In this document: positions 8,634-17,817 of the stretch, one piece after another | Numbering within the stretch: position 1 is the stretch's first letter | Layout: every line of letters begins with the position of its first letter | Assembly (NCBI GenBank): GCA_028292265.1 | Contig: JAQGMR010000008.1 | Coordinates: forward strand, 62,001 to 126,000 | Direction: 5' to 3' | Length of the DNA stretch: 64,000 bases | Source of the DNA: Herminiimonas sp. | Lineage (GTDB): Bacteria; Pseudomonadota; Gammaproteobacteria; Burkholderiales; Burkholderiaceae_D | The notes under the pieces: generated by a model | The model's database searches: none | Seen by the model: the letters and a program-made list of their open reading frames with translations, nothing else | What the model was told of the DNA's origin: nothing | Translations under genes and position numbers: made by a program

Positions 8634-10986
8634 ATGAGCATTGCAGCACAACCGGTAGACGAAGACGACGGCCCACTGTCGCCATGGTGGCTTCGCGCGG
8701 TGCTTGCCGTGATGTTGCTGGGCTTCTCGGGATTGATCATGATCACGATGCTGTCGTACCGGAACGCACCTCCTGTACCAGCCCGCACGATCGGTGAAGA
8801 CGGCGCGCTCGCCTTTAGCGGCGACGATGTGCGGAAGGACAAGCCGTGTTTCTGAAATACGGCTTGATGGCGAACGGCAGTGTCTGGGGGCACGGCGCCT
8901 ATCTCGGCCCGGATTATTCAGCAGCGGCGCTGCATCGCATGGGACAAGAGACCTCCACGGCATTTGGACGGCGTGACGGCAGAAGTGCTGCGGTGCGCTC
9001 ACACCTTTGCAGCAAGCCGTGGTGCAGGCCGAAACCGCGAGCGAGCTGAAGACCAATCGTTTCGATCCAGCCAGCGATACGCTGCGCTTGAGCGCAGCGC
9101 AAGTCGCCGCCTATCAAAACGAAGTCGTTTACTGGACCAGGTATTTTCATGATCCCGCAGGTAACGGCGGTCTGAAGGCGGACCTGATCACTGATCCAGC
9201 CGAGCTGCGTCATTTCGCCGCATTTATCACTTGGGCAGCTTGGGCTTCCGTCGCGGCTCGCCCGGGCGAAACGTATTCGTACACGAACAATTTTCCGTAC
9301 GACCCTAGCGTCGGCAACCTGCCCACCTCCGGCGCCCTGTTCTGGAGCGCCATGAGCCTGATCGTGTTTCTGGCCGGCGTGGCGACGGTCCTTCTGGCCT
9401 TTGGAAAATTTGACTTCCTCGGCTGGATCACACGCGGTCACCATGTGCATCCGCAGCTTGTTCCAGGCGAGGCGGGTCCCGGCCAAAAGGCGCTGGTTAA
9501 ATTCTTCGTTGTGGTTGCAGTCCTGATCCTGCTGCAATCGCTGGTTGGTGCAGGAGTCGCGCACTATCGGGCCGATCCTGGGAGTTTTTATGGATTCCAG
9601 CTCGAGCGCATCTTCCCCAGTAACCTGATGCGGATATGGCATCTGCAGACAGCGATCTTCTGGATCGCGACAGCATTCGTGGCAGCGGCACTGTTCCTGG
9701 CGCGCTCCCTTCGCAGCGAGGAACCCCGCTGGCTCGCGGCGTGGACCCATGTTCTGTTTGCAGCGTTCGCGGTCGTTATCTGCGGCAGCCTGCTGGGCGA
9801 GTGGCTCGGAATCTCGCAACTGCTCGGTAACTGGTGGTTCTGGTTGGGCAATCAAGGGTGGGAATACCTGGAGCTGGGTCGCGCGTGGCAGTACCTGCTG
9901 GTGGTTGGGCTTTGCATCTGGTTTGCCATTCTCTGGGCACTCGTACGGCCAAAGGCGTTGGCACAACCGGAGGCCAAGCCGCTGGTTCGCATGTTCCTGG
10001 TGGCAGCGCTTGCAATTCCCGTGTTCTACATCCCTGCCCTGTTCTTTGGCGCGAAGACGAACTTCACCATTGTCGATACCTGGCGTTTTTGGATTATCCA
10101 CTTGTGGGTCGAGGGCTTCTTCGAGTTCTTCGCCACCACGGTCGTCGCGCTGACCTTCTACCAGTTGGGACTGACGCGTCGCAACGTTGCCCTAAGAGTG
10201 ATCTACCTCGACGCTATCCTGTATTTCCTCGGCGGCCTGATGGGCACCGGGCACCATTGGTATTTTATCGGTCAGACCGATGTCAACATGGCGCTCTCGG
10301 CCTTGTTTTCGGTGCTGGAGGTCGTGCCGCTAACGCTGCTTACTCAGGACGCCTGGGATTTTGTGCGCACCACCCGCGGTGACTGTGATCGCTGCGGCAA
10401 ATCGATCGCCATTCCACACAAATGGACCTTCTATTTCCTCATGGCCGTCGGCTTCTGGAACTTTGTCGGTGCTGGCATTTTTGGCTTCCTGGTCAACCTG
10501 CCGATTGTCAGTTATTACGAGGTCGGCACGATGCTCACGCCGAACCATGCCCACGCCGCGCTGATGGGTGTCTTCGGCATGCTTGCAATCGCCTTGATGG
10601 TGTTCGTGCTGCGCCAGACCACTGACGACGCCCGATGGGCCGGAATGGAACCGTATGTCCGCGTCGCATTCTGGGGCACCAATGGCGGCCTGGCTCTCAT
10701 GGTCGCGCTAAGTTTGTTTCCCGGCGGTGTACTGCAGATTTGGGACGTGCTGGATAACGGCTACTGGCATGCCAGAAGCCTGGATTTCACGGCGAGCGCA
10801 TTGTCACGTTTAATTGAATGGATGCGGATGCCCGGTGACGTCGTTTTCATTGTCTTTGGCGCTGTACCACTTGTCATTGCAGCCGTGAAGGGATATGTCG
10901 GCATGCACATGGCGCCAGATAACTCGGCGGTCGCGATGCCGGTTGTCGCCACCGGCCGTGACCCCGTCTTGAACGCTCGAGTATGA
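8634..10986 (+). pseudogene. norB: Quinol-dependent nitric oxide reductase (qNor/NorB type) with N-terminal frameshifts
   Basis: Would reduce NO to N2O in the inner membrane using quinol. The gene starts at 8634 (MSIAAQPVDEDDGP, first transmembrane helix about 20-42) and runs to GDDV. It then changes frame near 8835 (one G apparently missing), continuing as GQAVFLKYGLMANGSVWGHGAYLGPDY, changes again near 8960 (LDGVTAEVLRCAHT) and again near 9003. From 9007 a 659-codon open frame carries the whole heme-copper-oxidase-like catalytic domain, including HLWVEGFFEFFATTVVAL, GTGHHWYFIGQTDVN and NHAHAALMGVFGM. Three indels within about 170 bp disrupt an otherwise well-preserved gene. It is followed with a 4-bp ATGA overlap by nnrS. 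Either a pseudogene or a local sequence error. Confidence 0.85.
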
Positions 10987-12191
10987 CCGCGCCACCCTCA
11001 GGATCCGGCAAGGCCATGCCTTCCATCTCGACGCAGGCACAGCCCATCGCGCTGTGGCAACTCGGTTTTCGGCCTTTCTATCTGCTGGCAAGCCTGTTCG
11101 CTGCATTGTCGATACCGCTTTGGGTGCTGCAATATGCCGGCACGCTTCCGGCGCCCTATGTGAACGGTCCGCTTTGGCATGGGTACGAGATGCTGGTCGG
11201 TTACACCACCGCGGTCATCACCGGATTCCTGTTTACCGCCGTCCGGACCTGGTCGGGCCAGCCGACGCCAACCGGCCTGGCGCTGGCTGGCTTCGCCCTG
11301 TTGTGGCTAGTCGGCCGGATCATGGTTTTTTTACCCTATCCGCTCGCGGCAATGACCGTCAACGCCGCCTTCCCGCTGGCGGTGGCAATCGGGGTTGCGG
11401 TGCCTTTGGTTCGCGCGGCTAACCGTCGCAATTATTTTGTCATCGCTCTGCTGCTTTTTCTCGGCATCGCATCCCTGGTGTTTCAGGCTGGAAGCCGGGG
11501 CATGATCGCCTTGCCGGCCTTGCTTACGCTACAGGCCGGACTGGATGTGGTGCTGTTGCTAATCACTGTCATAGCCGGGCGCGTGGTTCCGATGTTCAGC
11601 AATAACGGCGTACCCGGCATGAAGGCCACGCGCAATCCGCTGCTGGAAAAGCTTGCGATCGGCACTGTGGCAGCGCTGCTGCTGGCTGATCTCTTGCAGC
11701 CGCCACCCGCGTTCCTTGCGGTATTGGCCGGCGTCGCGGCAGTTGTCCACGCGGCACGGCTTGTGCAGTGGCAGCCATGGCGAACACTTGCCACGCCGCT
11801 CGTATGGATACTGCACGTTGCCTACGTTTGGGTAGTGGGCTATCTGCTACTGCGCGGCCTGGCCGCGTTAGACATGGTGCCGGTTTCGCTAGCGCTGCAT
11901 GGATTAACGATCGGCGTGATTGGTAGTGTCACTATCGGCATGATGCCCCGTACTTCTCTCGGGCATACTGGCCGACCGCTAACCACTGGCTGGCTAGAAC
12001 TGGCCTGTTTTCTGCTCGTTCAAGGTGCAGCAATTGCACGAGTCGGCGGCGGCCTTTTGTTTACCGGCGGAAGCACTTATCTTTGGAGCGTGATTGTGGC
12101 CGGTGTCTGCTGGTCAGCTGCGTTCATCCTGTTTACTGCTGGCTACGCGCCAATATGGGTGCGTCCGCGACTTGATGGGAAACCTGGCTAG
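10983..12191 (+). CDS. nnrS: NnrS family multi-pass membrane protein
   Basis: A 402-aa, very hydrophobic protein with about twelve predicted membrane helices, matching the NnrS family: N-terminal LWQLGFRPFYLLASLFAAL, then GPLWHGYEMLVGYTTAVITGFLFTAVRTW with the conserved histidine, and TIGMMPRTSLGHTGRP near residue 320. NnrS proteins bind haem and copper and are part of the response to nitric oxide stress, usually under NO-responsive regulators. The start codon overlaps the norB stop (ATGA), so it is translationally coupled to the nitric oxide reductase. The coupling supports a role in NO detoxification, although its partner gene is frameshifted here. Confidence 0.9.
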   Translation: MTAPPSGSGKAMPSISTQAQPIALWQLGFRPFYLLASLFAALSIPLWVLQYAGTLPAPYVNGPLWHGYEMLVGYTTAVITGFLFTAVRTWSGQPTPTGLALAGFALLWLVGRIMVFLPYPLAAMTVNAAFPLAVAIGVAVPLVRAANRRNYFVIALLLFLGIASLVFQAGSRGMIALPALLTLQAGLDVVLLLITVIAGRVVPMFSNNGVPGMKATRNPLLEKLAIGTVAALLLADLLQPPPAFLAVLAGVAAVVHAARLVQWQPWRTLATPLVWILHVAYVWVVGYLLLRGLAALDMVPVSLALHGLTIGVIGSVTIGMMPRTSLGHTGRPLTTGWLELACFLLVQGAAIARVGGGLLFTGGSTYLWSVIVAGVCWSAAFILFTAGYAPIWVRPRLDGKPG

Positions 12192-12329
12192 GGCAACTGT
12201 CGGCATGGATGCAAACTGAATGTCCGCGTAAGCAGGTGCATTACCGGATCAACGCAAACGATCGGTTTTTGCAAATTCAATGAGTCAAAAACGTTTGCCT
12301 TTTCAAAAGCTTCTAGTAGCGCGCATTAA

Positions 12330-12872
12330 ATGAAACTCCAGATACTCGCCCTGTCCGGGAGCCAAAGGACGAAATCGTGGAGTACAGCGTTGCTGCGAGC
12401 GATGCAGCAACTCGCGCCCGCATGGGTGGACTTCACCATTTTCGAAGAGCACAAGGTCTGGCCCCTCTTCAACCCCGAACTTGAGGATGATGTGCCCGAA
12501 TCGATCGCTCGATTTCGGGCTGCGATCGCTTCAGCAGGCGCGATTGTCATTGCCAGTCCAGAGTACGCGCATGGCGTGACGGGTACGATCAAGAACACAC
12601 TGGACTGGCTTGTGAGTTACCCGCCGTTCGCCGACAAGCCAGTCGCGGTTTTGAACCCCTCCTTGCAGTCCTTCCACGCAGACCTCGCGCTCAAGGAAAC
12701 GTTGCGGACCATGTCGGCCGACTTGATTGCGGACGCTTGCGTGCGCATCCCGGTGATCGGCTCAGGGATTGCGCAGGACGCTATCGCAACTGATCCGAGA
12801 TTCATTCCGGCGATCGACGCCGTACTGCGAGCGATCACGCTGTACGTGGAGCAAGCAAGTCGTGAAGCCTAG
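12330..12872 (+). CDS. NADPH-dependent FMN reductase family protein
   Basis: A 180-aa flavodoxin-fold protein. The N-terminal LQILALSGSQRTKSWSTALL is the FMN-phosphate loop, and IVIASPEYAHGVTGTIKNTLDWL (about residues 71-93) is the second flavin-binding signature of the FMN_red family (ChrR/YieF-like). Members reduce quinones, azo dyes or chromate with NAD(P)H; the natural substrate is unclear. It starts 138 bp after nnrS in the same direction. Confidence 0.88.
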   Translation: MKLQILALSGSQRTKSWSTALLRAMQQLAPAWVDFTIFEEHKVWPLFNPELEDDVPESIARFRAAIASAGAIVIASPEYAHGVTGTIKNTLDWLVSYPPFADKPVAVLNPSLQSFHADLALKETLRTMSADLIADACVRIPVIGSGIAQDAIATDPRFIPAIDAVLRAITLYVEQASREA

Positions 12873-13025
12873 TCCCGCGCTGTGAGGTACTCAAGGGACC
12901 CGGTCAGGCATGACCGCGATTTCTTCTCGGCGCGCCGTCTACTGCCTTTTCAAGAGCCTCGAAGCGTTGCTGGCCGAGGGGCCAGGTATTGATATCTCCA
13001 TGACGTACACCCACAGGAAAACAAA

Positions 13026-13949
13026 ATGAAGCGCCGCGAATTTACGATAAACATGGGAGCCGGATTGGCGGCCCTCGCGATTGGTGGGTACCCACTGGGT
13101 TCGTCTGCTTCAAGTGATGCGCCTTCGGTCCCTACTCCATCGAGTATGGATGCCCTGCAGGAGCGCCTGCGGGCAATCGAGCAGCGTGCCGAAGGTGGCC
13201 GGCTTGGCGTGTCCGTGCTGGACACGCAGACTGGCAAGGCATCCGCCTGGCGCGGCGACGAGCGCTTCCCTCTGTGCAGCACCTTCAAGCTGCTCGCTGC
13301 GGGCCTGGTGCTGCAGCGGGTGGATGCGGGCCACGAAAAATTGCAACGCCGCATACGCTTTGAACACGCCGATTTGGTGCCTTATTCGCCGACCACGGAG
13401 CGTCATGTCGGCGGCGATGGCATGACGCTTGCGGAACTGTGCGAGGCCGCGATTACGCTCAGCGACAATACGGCTGGCAACCTTATGCTGCGCAGCTTCG
13501 GTGGACCGAAAAATCTGACGCAATGGCTTCGATCGCTTGGCGACAAGTCGACACGGCTTGACCGCGTTGAGCCCGATCTTAACGAAGCGCTGGCCGGCGA
13601 CCCACGCGATACGACAACGCCGAATTTTATGCTTTCGACCATGCGCGCAATCGTGCTCGGCCCGGTCCTGTCCAGCAATTCGCGCGCGCAAATTATGCAA
13701 TGGCTGGCGGCGAACAAGACCGGCGATCGGCGTCTCCGAGCCCTGCTTCCGGACGGCTGGAAGGTGGCGGACAAGACCGGCTCCGGAGAAAATGGAACGT
13801 CCAACGACTCGGGACTGCTTTTTCCGCCGGGCCGTGCGCCGGTACTCGTTGCCGCCTACCTTACCGGCAGTCGCGCCACTGCAACGGAGCGCGATGCCAT
13901 CCTGGCGCAGGTGGGCAGCGCGGTGGCGGCGTTCGTGAAAGAGCAATAG
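13026..13949 (+). CDS. Class A beta-lactamase with Tat-type signal
   Basis: A 307-aa periplasmic serine beta-lactamase. All catalytic motifs are present: STFK at 85-88 (nucleophile Ser85), SDN at 146-148, EPDLN at 182-186 (general base Glu182) and KTG at 250-252. The N-terminus MKRREFTINMGAGLAALAIG resembles a twin-arginine signal, as in several Burkholderiales chromosomal class A enzymes (PenI/L2-like group). A cysteine precedes the nucleophile (Cys84) but no second cysteine is found next to KTG, so the disulfide of class A carbapenemases is absent. No divergent ampR-type regulator is adjacent. Substrate range cannot be read from sequence alone. Confidence 0.95.
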   Translation: MKRREFTINMGAGLAALAIGGYPLGSSASSDAPSVPTPSSMDALQERLRAIEQRAEGGRLGVSVLDTQTGKASAWRGDERFPLCSTFKLLAAGLVLQRVDAGHEKLQRRIRFEHADLVPYSPTTERHVGGDGMTLAELCEAAITLSDNTAGNLMLRSFGGPKNLTQWLRSLGDKSTRLDRVEPDLNEALAGDPRDTTTPNFMLSTMRAIVLGPVLSSNSRAQIMQWLAANKTGDRRLRALLPDGWKVADKTGSGENGTSNDSGLLFPPGRAPVLVAAYLTGSRATATERDAILAQVGSAVAAFVKEQ

Positions 13950-14104
13950 CGGAGTCCAGTTCTGCACTCAGGTTTCGGAACTCGATGCGGTGCCTCGATA
14001 CTCAGGCGCGGTGTGGACTCGACTAATGGAAGGCTTAACTACGCTTCGTAACGCCGCGCCAGAAGTCCGCGCAGGATTTCTTGGCGTACTACGAGGCCAT
14101 TCCA

Positions 14105-14539
14105 TCAGGCTAATTTTGGTCCCAGGGGAAACAGCGCTCGCAGCTGAGCGTTACGCAAGTACAGTCCACCCCACGTCATCAAGCCGAGATAAGCGCCAAA
14201 AAGGAGATGACTGAATACGGGGCTTCCAACCCGCAAATGCGTGGCCATTGCGCCCCCAAATAACCCGGTGAGCAATACGGCACCGAGCACCGCCGTTCTC
14301 GGCATCACATACAAGAGGGTCGGCACCAACGTCAGTATGCCGATTGCTCGCGCAAGGCCAGGGTCGGCCGGATACCCCAACTGCACAAGGGTAGAGGTGA
14401 CGATAGGTATTGGAACGAGTTTCGTCACGCCGTCAAACAACAGGAATAACACGACCATAGCGCTGAGAATGCGACCGCTCCACACCATGGCGGAGGTCGA
14501 AGTTGGCATCGTTCCAGTACGTGAATTGTTAGATAGCAT
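14105..14539 (-). CDS. DoxX-like small membrane protein
   Basis: About 144 aa with four hydrophobic segments (roughly residues 20-42, 60-80, 83-103 and 108-128 from the ATG at 14539). The pattern matches DoxX-like proteins: ILSAMVVLFLLFDGVTKLVP, LARAIGILTLVPTLLYV, GAVLLTGLFGGAMATHLRVG, and GLMTWGGLYLRN at the end. Family members sit in the inner membrane and are tied loosely to redox or sulfur metabolism. The reading frame extends to 14593, but the extra N-terminal residues look non-coding. Function here unknown. Confidence 0.75.
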   Translation of the reverse strand: MLSNNSRTGTMPTSTSAMVWSGRILSAMVVLFLLFDGVTKLVPIPIVTSTLVQLGYPADPGLARAIGILTLVPTLLYVMPRTAVLGAVLLTGLFGGAMATHLRVGSPVFSHLLFGAYLGLMTWGGLYLRNAQLRALFPLGPKLA

Positions 14540-14752
14540 TGCGGTTTTTCCCAAGAAAAAACATTCGGATTGGTTAGTGGAACATGCCGTCAATATTTAT
14601 TCGACGACTTGGTGAATGCTTGCTTTTCTTTTCGCGCCGCCTGACGTTCGCGATCAGTCCCGGTAAGTTCGCGGTGAGGTAGCAACAACGTCGTATTAAG
14701 GCGCGTCCCCGCTGCCTCAAAGCCCCCGCCGCCACCGTATCCGGCCGCCGCG

Positions 14753-15103
14753 TTAGCAATGCGCCAGCACATTGATCAACTTGCCGAACGGATCGCGAAC
14801 ATAAAAGCGGCGAACTCCCCACGCTTCGTTCACGGGACCATACTCGATCGGAATACCTGACTGCTTCACTCTGGCGAGCGCGACGTCAAGATCGTCCACT
14901 TCAATCGATATGTCGGGGGTTTGCGTGCCAGACCCGCCTTGGGAAGCAAAACTGATTTGCACCGTCATTTGTTCATTCGAGCCGAAGGTTTTGATCCAGT
15001 CTAGATCCATCAGCAGTTCTAGCCCGAAGATTTCTTCATAAAAGTGCTTCGCTTCTCGCGGTGCCTGCATGTTGATATTGGCGACGATTCGTTTGACTTT
15101 CAT
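14753..15103 (-). CDS. VOC (glyoxalase/bleomycin-resistance) family protein
   Basis: A 116-aa protein with one vicinal-oxygen-chelate domain: KVKRIVANINM...AKHFYEEIFGLELL at the N-terminus and the closing YGPVNEAWGVRRFYVRDPFGKLINVLAH with the usual metal-ligand or structural positions. Members include glyoxalases, dioxygenases and antibiotic-binding proteins; nothing here fixes the substrate. It lies just downstream of a GST gene on the same strand with an 18-bp gap, so both are probably co-transcribed. Confidence 0.85.
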   Translation of the reverse strand: MKVKRIVANINMQAPREAKHFYEEIFGLELLMDLDWIKTFGSNEQMTVQISFASQGGSGTQTPDISIEVDDLDVALARVKQSGIPIEYGPVNEAWGVRRFYVRDPFGKLINVLAHC

Positions 15104-15121
15104 GCGCGCTCCATCGCCGTA

Positions 15122-15769
15122 CTATGCGCTGGCTGCGGACGCCGACGGCAGCGCTTTGGCCGGCCACGGATCGGCCCAGGCAGGAATGCGATTGAGCTCT
15201 GCAATCCATCGAATAATGTTGGGGAATGTCTCCATCGGCATTTCCGCTTCCTGCCAATGCGTCGCCATCGAGGCTAACTGGAAATCGGCGATGGTGAGCC
15301 TTCCACACGCGACATGGCTTCGTCCCGCCAGACGCGAATCCAGCACCTTGGCGAATCGCATAAAATCCCGGACGTTTTCCTTCAGAGAGGTTCGATCCGG
15401 CGGGCCCAAACCAAACGTCGCCTTGACGATATGTTCAAAATAGAATGGTGAAACCGCGGCAGACCAGTGGCAATCGCTCCAGGACAGCCATTTCAAAACC
15501 TCGACCTGCTCGACCGGATTGTTGGCTGGCCACATATCCGATTCAGCCTTGATGCAGAGATAAGCCATGATCGCCGACGATTCCCAAAGCACAAATTCGC
15601 CATCAACCAAAGTAGGCGCCTTAAGGTTTGGATTAAGTGCCGCGTAGCCGGGCGACTTGAGTTCGCCTTTCTTCAGATTGATTTCCACGAACTCGGTTTC
15701 GGTTCCAAGATATTTTGCCAGCGCCAGAACCCGTCGCGGCGCCTGCGCCTTGATCCAATAGATCTGCAT
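15122..15769 (-). CDS. Glutathione S-transferase family protein
   Basis: A 215-aa soluble protein with an N-terminal thioredoxin-like domain (MQIYWIKAQAPRRVLALAKYLG...) and an alpha-helical C-terminal domain (LTIADFQLASMATHW is the N-capping box/hydrophobic staple of GSTs). The segment FVLWESSAIMAYL carries the conserved E-S pair that binds the gamma-glutamyl part of glutathione. The start at 15769 has a GGAG site seven bases upstream; the longer frame to 15847 would add an unrelated tail. Co-oriented with the VOC protein; probably detoxification of an electrophile. Confidence 0.88.
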   Translation of the reverse strand: MQIYWIKAQAPRRVLALAKYLGTETEFVEINLKKGELKSPGYAALNPNLKAPTLVDGEFVLWESSAIMAYLCIKAESDMWPANNPVEQVEVLKWLSWSDCHWSAAVSPFYFEHIVKATFGLGPPDRTSLKENVRDFMRFAKVLDSRLAGRSHVACGRLTIADFQLASMATHWQEAEMPMETFPNIIRWIAELNRIPAWADPWPAKALPSASAASA

Positions 15770-15847
15770 ATTATTCTCCGCTCGAAGCACTGTCTTTGTT
15801 TGGCGAGGCAGCAACTGCATGCCACTCGATGTGAACACCGTACACAT

Positions 15848-16446
15848 AACGTAGCATGCAAATACGCGACCTGTCTATTGAAAATCGAATGAGGGCGAAA
15901 CAGGGCGTGTTCGGCAGGTCGAATCGAAACGCTAGCAAAGGGGAGCGCGTTGCGAATCGGCTGCATCCCCAGCCGCTGAATCGGACCTCAGTATCGCGAG
16001 CGAGGACACCGACGCCACTCCCCTTACACTCGTCGTACGACGGAATAGCGGATGACACGGTCGACGTTCTTCGAGACATGGCGATATGTGTCCTTTGTGC
16101 TTCACCGAGCAGGTGCTTCCTGTCCCAGGAATGCAATCAGGAGAGGAACACAAGCCATCGAAACCCTCTGTCGATTTCGTTAAAGCAGACGCAGGGCGAG
16201 TTGCTTCGCCAGCTCAGCCGACCCACTTCGAGTTTTGGAAATGAACCTCCGATTCCTGCTTTCCAGCCTTGGCGGGTGGGACCGACTCAGTTAGGCTATC
16301 GACCAGTGCGCGGAGTCGGAGATTGGCACGTTGTGAGCCGGCCGAGTGGCTCCCCATTCCACCACGTTGGTTTGAAGAGCGCGCTCGTGTTCCTGGTTCC
16401 ACGGATTCAGGAGGTAGGCGCTTATTGCTATTTGAGGAAACTTCGC
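15848..16446. other. About 600-bp region without a supported gene
   Basis: A frame on the plus strand stays open through this stretch into the AI-2E family gene, but its translation (rich in R, S, P, with no hydrophobic or family pattern) does not look coding. Minus-strand frames are equally unconvincing. No tRNA, repeat array or IS end was recognised. It may contain the remains of decayed genes. Confidence 0.5.
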
Positions 16447-17535
16447 ATGAGTGACGTTCAGCGGGATACTGTCGGTACGGTCATTGCGCTACTGCTGATT
16501 GCACTTGCCGCATTTGTGGTTCAACGATTTTTTGTGCCGTTGATCTGGGCCAGTGTGCTTTGCATCGCAAGCTGGCCACTGTACGAGCGGTTGCTATCCT
16601 ACCTCAGCGGTCGGAGCGTACTCGCCAGCATATTGGCGACGACGATCACGGCATGCCTTTTCCTCGTGCCGATTCTATTCGGACTCAGTCAGGCGATGAG
16701 AGAAGTACCCGCATTAGCAGCGTTTGTTATGGAAGCCAATGACCATGGTCTTGCGCCACCCCTCCTGCTTCAACACATTCCGGTCGTCGGATCAGTCATA
16801 CACGACTGGTGGCTGACGACTTTGGGACAGCCTCGCGGGGTTGCACATCTATTCTCACAGGAGTCCAGCGTCCATTTTTCTTCGTCGCGGAACATTCTGC
16901 GGGAACTCGGCAGCCAGCTTTTTCGCAGGCTGGTCGATTTTGGGTTTGCCTTTCTCTGCCTTTTTTTCTTTTACAAGGACGGGCGCGCTTTCAGTCGTCA
17001 GATTGCGCGAGTCGGCGCTCAATGTGTCGGGCCCGAACGGTGGAGCCGATATGCTACGAACATTCCGAACGCGATCCGCGGGACGGTGAATGGTCTGGTC
17101 CTGATTGGTATAGGTGAGGGAGTTGCCATCGGACTTGTCTACGGGGTCGTCGGACTTCCGTCGCCGGCTTTATGGGGCGCGGCAACAGGCGTCTTGGCAA
17201 TCATACCGTTCGGTGCACCCATCGCCTATCTCAGTGCCGCGGCAATTCTCGCCTCGACCGGCAGTACCGGTGCGGGGATCGCCATTGCCATTTGGGGAAC
17301 CGTCGTGGTCGTCACGGCAGATCATGTGGTCCGTCCGACCGTCATCGGAAATGCAACGCGTCTACCGTTCCTTGCCGTGCTGTTTGGGATCCTGGGCGGT
17401 GTCGAAACGCTTGGGCTTCTAGGACTGTTTATTGGGCCTGTGGTGATGGTGCTTGTCGTAACCCTTTGGCGGGAAGCCGACATGGAGCCAGGTTCTCCTG
17501 GAATAAGTCTGCGACAAGATAAAAGCGCACCTTAA
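16447..17535 (+). CDS. AI-2E family (PerM-type) membrane transporter
   Basis: A 362-aa inner-membrane protein beginning MSDVQRDTVGTVIALLLI with about eight hydrophobic segments. It shows the family pattern of two N-terminal helices (VVQRFFVPLIWASVLCIASWP), a soluble amphipathic middle, and C-terminal helices including LFFFYKDGR and ADHVVRPTVIGNATRLPFLAVLFGILGGV, the best-conserved stretch. The family name comes from autoinducer-2 export by TqsA, but many members do other transport (for example ion antiport). A second, only distantly similar member is encoded at 40164-41312. The upstream open frame is rejected as non-coding. Confidence 0.85.
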   Translation: MSDVQRDTVGTVIALLLIALAAFVVQRFFVPLIWASVLCIASWPLYERLLSYLSGRSVLASILATTITACLFLVPILFGLSQAMREVPALAAFVMEANDHGLAPPLLLQHIPVVGSVIHDWWLTTLGQPRGVAHLFSQESSVHFSSSRNILRELGSQLFRRLVDFGFAFLCLFFFYKDGRAFSRQIARVGAQCVGPERWSRYATNIPNAIRGTVNGLVLIGIGEGVAIGLVYGVVGLPSPALWGAATGVLAIIPFGAPIAYLSAAAILASTGSTGAGIAIAIWGTVVVVTADHVVRPTVIGNATRLPFLAVLFGILGGVETLGLLGLFIGPVVMVLVVTLWREADMEPGSPGISLRQDKSAP

Positions 17536-17722
17536 ATGACGCGCTCCTTGAATGAAGGCGATCCCTTTAAACGTTCGATTTATGGCGCTGCGACGACCGC
17601 CTGCACTCTTCCTTAGCAGGAGCCGTTTAAAAGCTCGGACCAGCCTCGTTGCCGCGCTCTGCCTCGGCAAGTAAGAGCTCCGGTCAGTGGTCGGTGTTGC
17701 TCACAGTTAGATGACTAAGCGT

Positions 17723-17775
17723 CGGCAGCGTGGTCGCGCCGGCACGCTGCCGGAACAGAAACGCATTTTATGCGT
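17723..17775 (+). other. Two successive perfect hairpins ahead of the serine hydrolase gene
   Basis: CGGCAGCGTG (17723-17732) pairs perfectly with CACGCTGCCG (17743-17752), and 8 bp later ACGCAT (17761-17766) pairs with ATGCGT (17770-17775) around a TTT loop. There is no T-tract, so a standard terminator is unlikely. They occupy the leader 43 bp before the GTG at 17818. The rest of the 282-bp gap (17536-17817) shows nothing recognisable. Confidence 0.5.
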
Positions 17776-17817
17776 TAGAGTCGCCACCAAGACTATCCCG
17801 CTGGGATTGGAGACACA

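Noticed and set aside
8853..8855. TGA in the norB N-terminus as a second selenocysteine codon
   Set aside because: Homology continues in another frame rather than past the TGA, so it is a frameshift consequence, not recoding.
8914..10101. 395-aa minus-strand frame opposite norB
   Set aside because: Shadow frame; norB homology on the other strand is clear.
15856..16446. N-terminal extension of the AI-2E family protein by 197 residues
   Set aside because: The translated extension is hydrophilic, S/R/P-rich and unlike any AI-2E protein; the ATG at 16447 gives the normal size.
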